DNA from: Acidobacteriota bacterium
GTDB taxonomy: Bacteria > Acidobacteriota > Blastocatellia > Pyrinomonadales > Pyrinomonadaceae
Direction of reading: 5' to 3'
DNA: 6,823 nucleotides
NCBI GenBank assembly: GCA_029777145.1
Contig: JAKOSS010000439.1
Coordinates: 1 to 6,823 of the forward strand
Shown here: piece after piece, positions 5,427-6,823 of the stretch
Numbering within the stretch: position 1 is the stretch's first letter
Layout of the letters: the number at the start of each line of letters is the position of its first letter
The notes under the pieces: generated by a model
Told to the model about the DNA's origin: nothing
The model's database searches: none
Seen by the model: the letters and a program-made list of their open reading frames with translations, nothing else
Made by a program: the position numbers and the translations under genes

Positions 5427-6608
5427 ATGTACGGAAAATTTCAGGAACAGATCACATCAACGATCGGCGAGATTCGCGACGCCGGGCTTTACAAGTCCGA
5501 ACGCGTGATCGAATCGCCGCAGGAAGCGCATATCAAGGTCGCCGTCGGCGAAGTCCTGAACATGTGTGCGAACAATTATCTCGGACTTTCGGATCATCCG
5601 GATCTCGTCGCGGCCGCTCATAAAGCGCTCGATGAATGGGGTTACGGTCTTTCGTCGGTCCGCTTCATCTGCGGCACGCAGACGATCCACAAAGAGCTCG
5701 AGGAAAAGATCAGCGCCTTTTTGGGGATGGAGGACACGATTCTCTACACGTCGTGCTTCGACGCCAACGGCGGATTGTTCGAAACGCTCCTTTCCGAAGA
5801 GGACGCGATCATCTCGGACGAACTCAATCACGCGTCGATCATCGACGGCATCCGTCTCTGCAAGGCACAGCGCTGGCGTTACAAGAACGGCGACATGAAC
5901 GACCTCGAGGAGAAACTGAAGGAAGCGAGCGGGACGCGCAACCGCCTGATCGCAACCGACGGCGTCTTCTCGATGGACGGCCACATCGCCAAACTTCCGG
6001 AGATCTGCGACCTCGCCGAAAAATATGACGCGATGGTGATGGTCGACGACTCGCACGCCGTCGGATTCATCGGCGCGCACGGCCGCGGAACGCCTGAACA
6101 TCACGGTGTCATGGACCGTATCGACATCATCACGGGAACGCTCGGAAAAGCGCTCGGCGGCGCGTCGGGCGGTTACACGTCGGCAAAAAAGGAGATCGTC
6201 GATCTGCTTCGCCAGCGCTCGCGGCCGTATCTTTTCTCGAATTCGGTCGCGCCGCCGATCGTCGGGGCGTCGATCAAGGCGATCGACCTGCTGACCGAAT
6301 CGACAGCGCTTCGTGACAAGCTCGCGGCGAACACGAAGTTTTTCCGCGAAGAACTTTCGAAGATCGGTCTGACGATCCTGCCCGGCGAGCATCCGATCGT
6401 CCCGGTCATGTTCGGCGACGCGATCCCGGCCGTTAAAATGGCGGAATCGCTATTGAAAAAAGGCGTTTACGTGATCCCGTTCTCGTTCCCGGTCGTACCG
6501 AAAGGCAAGGCGCGGATCCGGACGCAGGTCTCGGCCGCGCACTCGATGGAAGATCTCAAATTCGCCGTCGAAAAATTCGCGGAAGCGAAGGCGGAAGTCG
6601 GGATTTGA
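5427..6608 (+). CDS. kbl: 2-amino-3-ketobutyrate CoA ligase (glycine C-acetyltransferase)
   Basis: This 393-aa PLP enzyme of the alpha-oxoamine synthase family (E. coli Kbl is about 398) cleaves 2-amino-3-ketobutyrate with CoA to glycine and acetyl-CoA, completing the pathway begun by Tdh. Landmarks in order: the N-terminal C-A-N-N-Y-L-G-L segment; [21 protein letters not shown]; His135 in L-N-H-A-S, stacking on PLP; Asp207 and His210 in V-D-D-S-H-A-V-G-F; the Schiff-base Lys241 in [10 protein letters not shown]; and [10 protein letters not shown]. The D-to-K and H-to-K spacings (34 and 31) equal those of the E. coli enzyme. The segments R-F-I-C-G-T-Q and C-F-D-A-N-G-G favour Kbl over the related BioF, HemA and SPT. 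It begins 14 nt after the interrupted nucleotidyltransferase frame. Confidence 0.97.
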   Translation: MYGKFQEQITSTIGEIRDAGLYKSERVIESPQEAHIKVAVGEVLNMCANNYLGLSDHPDLVAAAHKALDEWGYGLSSVRFICGTQTIHKELEEKISAFLGMEDTILYTSCFDANGGLFETLLSEEDAIISDELNHASIIDGIRLCKAQRWRYKNGDMNDLEEKLKEASGTRNRLIATDGVFSMDGHIAKLPEICDLAEKYDAMVMVDDSHAVGFIGAHGRGTPEHHGVMDRIDIITGTLGKALGGASGGYTSAKKEIVDLLRQRSRPYLFSNSVAPPIVGASIKAIDLLTESTALRDKLAANTKFFREELSKIGLTILPGEHPIVPVMFGDAIPAVKMAESLLKKGVYVIPFSFPVVPKGKARIRTQVSAAHSMEDLKFAVEKFAEAKAEVGI

Positions 6609-6618
6609 CACGAACGAG

Positions 6619-6723
6619 TAGCCGCGGATGAACGCGGAAAGCGCGGATCGGTTCTATCGCTTCGCATCCCTAACTGTTTACGGACGGATCGCTTATCCGC
6701 GCTATCCGCGTAATCCGCGGCTA
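6619..6723. repeat. 105-nt inverted repeat built of CGCGGAT units
   Basis: The arms pair in three blocks: TAGCCGCGGAT (6619-6629) with ATCCGCGGCTA (6713-6723), 11 bp perfect; CGCGGA (6633-6638) with TCCGCG (6705-6710); and AGCGCGGAT (6640-6648) with ATCCGCGCT (6695-6703), 9 bp perfect. Within each arm CGCGGA recurs about every 9 nt. The loop is 6649-6694. It starts 10 nt after the kbl stop and ends 2-11 nt before the possible kynU starts. It could act as a transcription barrier but has no T-run, so I call it a dispersed intergenic repeat, not an intrinsic terminator. Confidence 0.85.
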
Positions 6724-6727
6724 AAAT
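6722..6727 (+). promoter_or_regulatory. -10-like TAAAAT before kynU
   Basis: TAAAAT matches TATAAT at 5 of 6 positions and sits at the outer edge of the inverted repeat. Transcription starting 7 nt after it would begin at 6734, one base before the ATG at 6735, so a leaderless message is possible. There is no -35 match at usual spacing and no Shine-Dalgarno before either ATG. Confidence 0.35.
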
Positions 6728-6734
6728 GATTTCC

Positions 6735-6823
6735 ATGGATTTTCAAAACTCGGCAAAATTCGCGGCGGAAATGGACGCCGCCGATCCGCTGGCGACTTTC
6801 CGCGAACGATTCCACTTTCCGCG
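6735..6823 (+). CDS. kynU: Kynureninase, N-terminal fragment (3' end cut by window)
   Basis: Only 29 codons are visible. The pattern M-D-F-Q-N-S, then F-A-A-E-M-D-A-A-D-P-L and F-R-E-R-F-H-F-P, matches the start of bacterial kynureninases, where an L/M-D-x-x-D-x-L and an F-R-x-x-F-x-x-P segment open the protein. The enzyme is PLP-dependent and hydrolyses L-kynurenine to anthranilate and L-alanine in tryptophan degradation. The PLP lysine lies outside the window, so activity cannot be judged. ATG 6726 in the same frame would add three residues (M-I-S), but it overlaps the TAAAAT box, so I prefer 6735. It follows kbl on the same strand but is separated from it by the large inverted repeat, so it is probably transcribed on its own. 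Confidence 0.75.
   Translation, partial: MDFQNSAKFAAEMDAADPLATFRERFHFP

Noticed and set aside
5457..6392. 311-aa open frame on the - strand opposite kbl
   Set aside because: Shadow of kbl; no domain visible.
6619..6723. Intrinsic terminator for kbl
   Set aside because: The stem is long and repetitive and is followed by AAAAT, not a run of T; it fits a dispersed repeat better.
6467..6736. 89-aa - strand frame starting in the kbl-kynU repeat
   Set aside because: Its N-terminal part (A-D-Y-A-D-S-A-D) is the translation of the CGCGGAT repeat and the rest is antisense to kbl.

Overview
The window reads like chromosomal DNA of a moderately GC-rich, free-living bacterium. Gene content and the style of the intergenic repeats suggest Acidobacteriota of the Blastocatellia/Pyrinomonadaceae type, but this is an impression from pattern memory, not a placement. 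All recognised genes lie on the + strand.

Layout. (1) Positions 1-1541 hold the nearly complete 3' part of a YwiC-like membrane protein, joined by an ATGA stop/start overlap to a radical SAM protein of the bacterial COG0731 (wyosine-synthetase-like) family. (2) A 28-nt spacer made of AT-rich 7-nt repeats leads to a group II PLP-dependent amino acid decarboxylase (1570-2943). (3) A 412-nt gene-free stretch (2944-3355) is full of repeats: four exact GTGGGCA heptamers, two degenerate GAATTTT/GAATCTT heptamer tracts, and an imperfect inverted repeat built from CGCGAA units. (4) The threonine-to-glycine pathway follows: tdh (L-threonine 3-dehydrogenase, 3356-4387) and kbl (2-amino-3-ketobutyrate CoA ligase, 5427-6608). 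(5) tdh and kbl are separated by about 1 kb holding a small secreted protein, a 69-aa conserved small protein and a nucleotidyltransferase of the toxin-antitoxin-like MNT/AbiEii type. The nucleotidyltransferase frame is cut by one in-frame TAA, after which 45 recognisable family residues continue in the same frame to 5412. Part of this segment is much poorer in G+C than its flanks, which suggests acquisition. (6) After kbl, a 105-nt inverted repeat built from CGCGGAT units runs up to the start of a kynureninase gene cut by the window end.

How the genes work together. Tdh oxidises threonine to 2-amino-3-ketobutyrate and Kbl cleaves that with CoA to glycine and acetyl-CoA. With kynureninase (tryptophan catabolism) and the PLP decarboxylase, the right-hand part is an amino acid degradation neighbourhood with three PLP enzymes. 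tdh and kbl share an almost identical 12-nt element (AGTAGRATTTAC) just before their start codons. tdh and kynU have -10-like hexamers 6-7 nt before ATG, compatible with leaderless or very short-leader transcripts, whereas the two small genes between tdh and kbl have ordinary Shine-Dalgarno sites.

I see no complete new system. The points most worth checking are the interrupted nucleotidyltransferase unit inside the threonine pathway, the shared start-proximal element, and the three intergenic repeat families.
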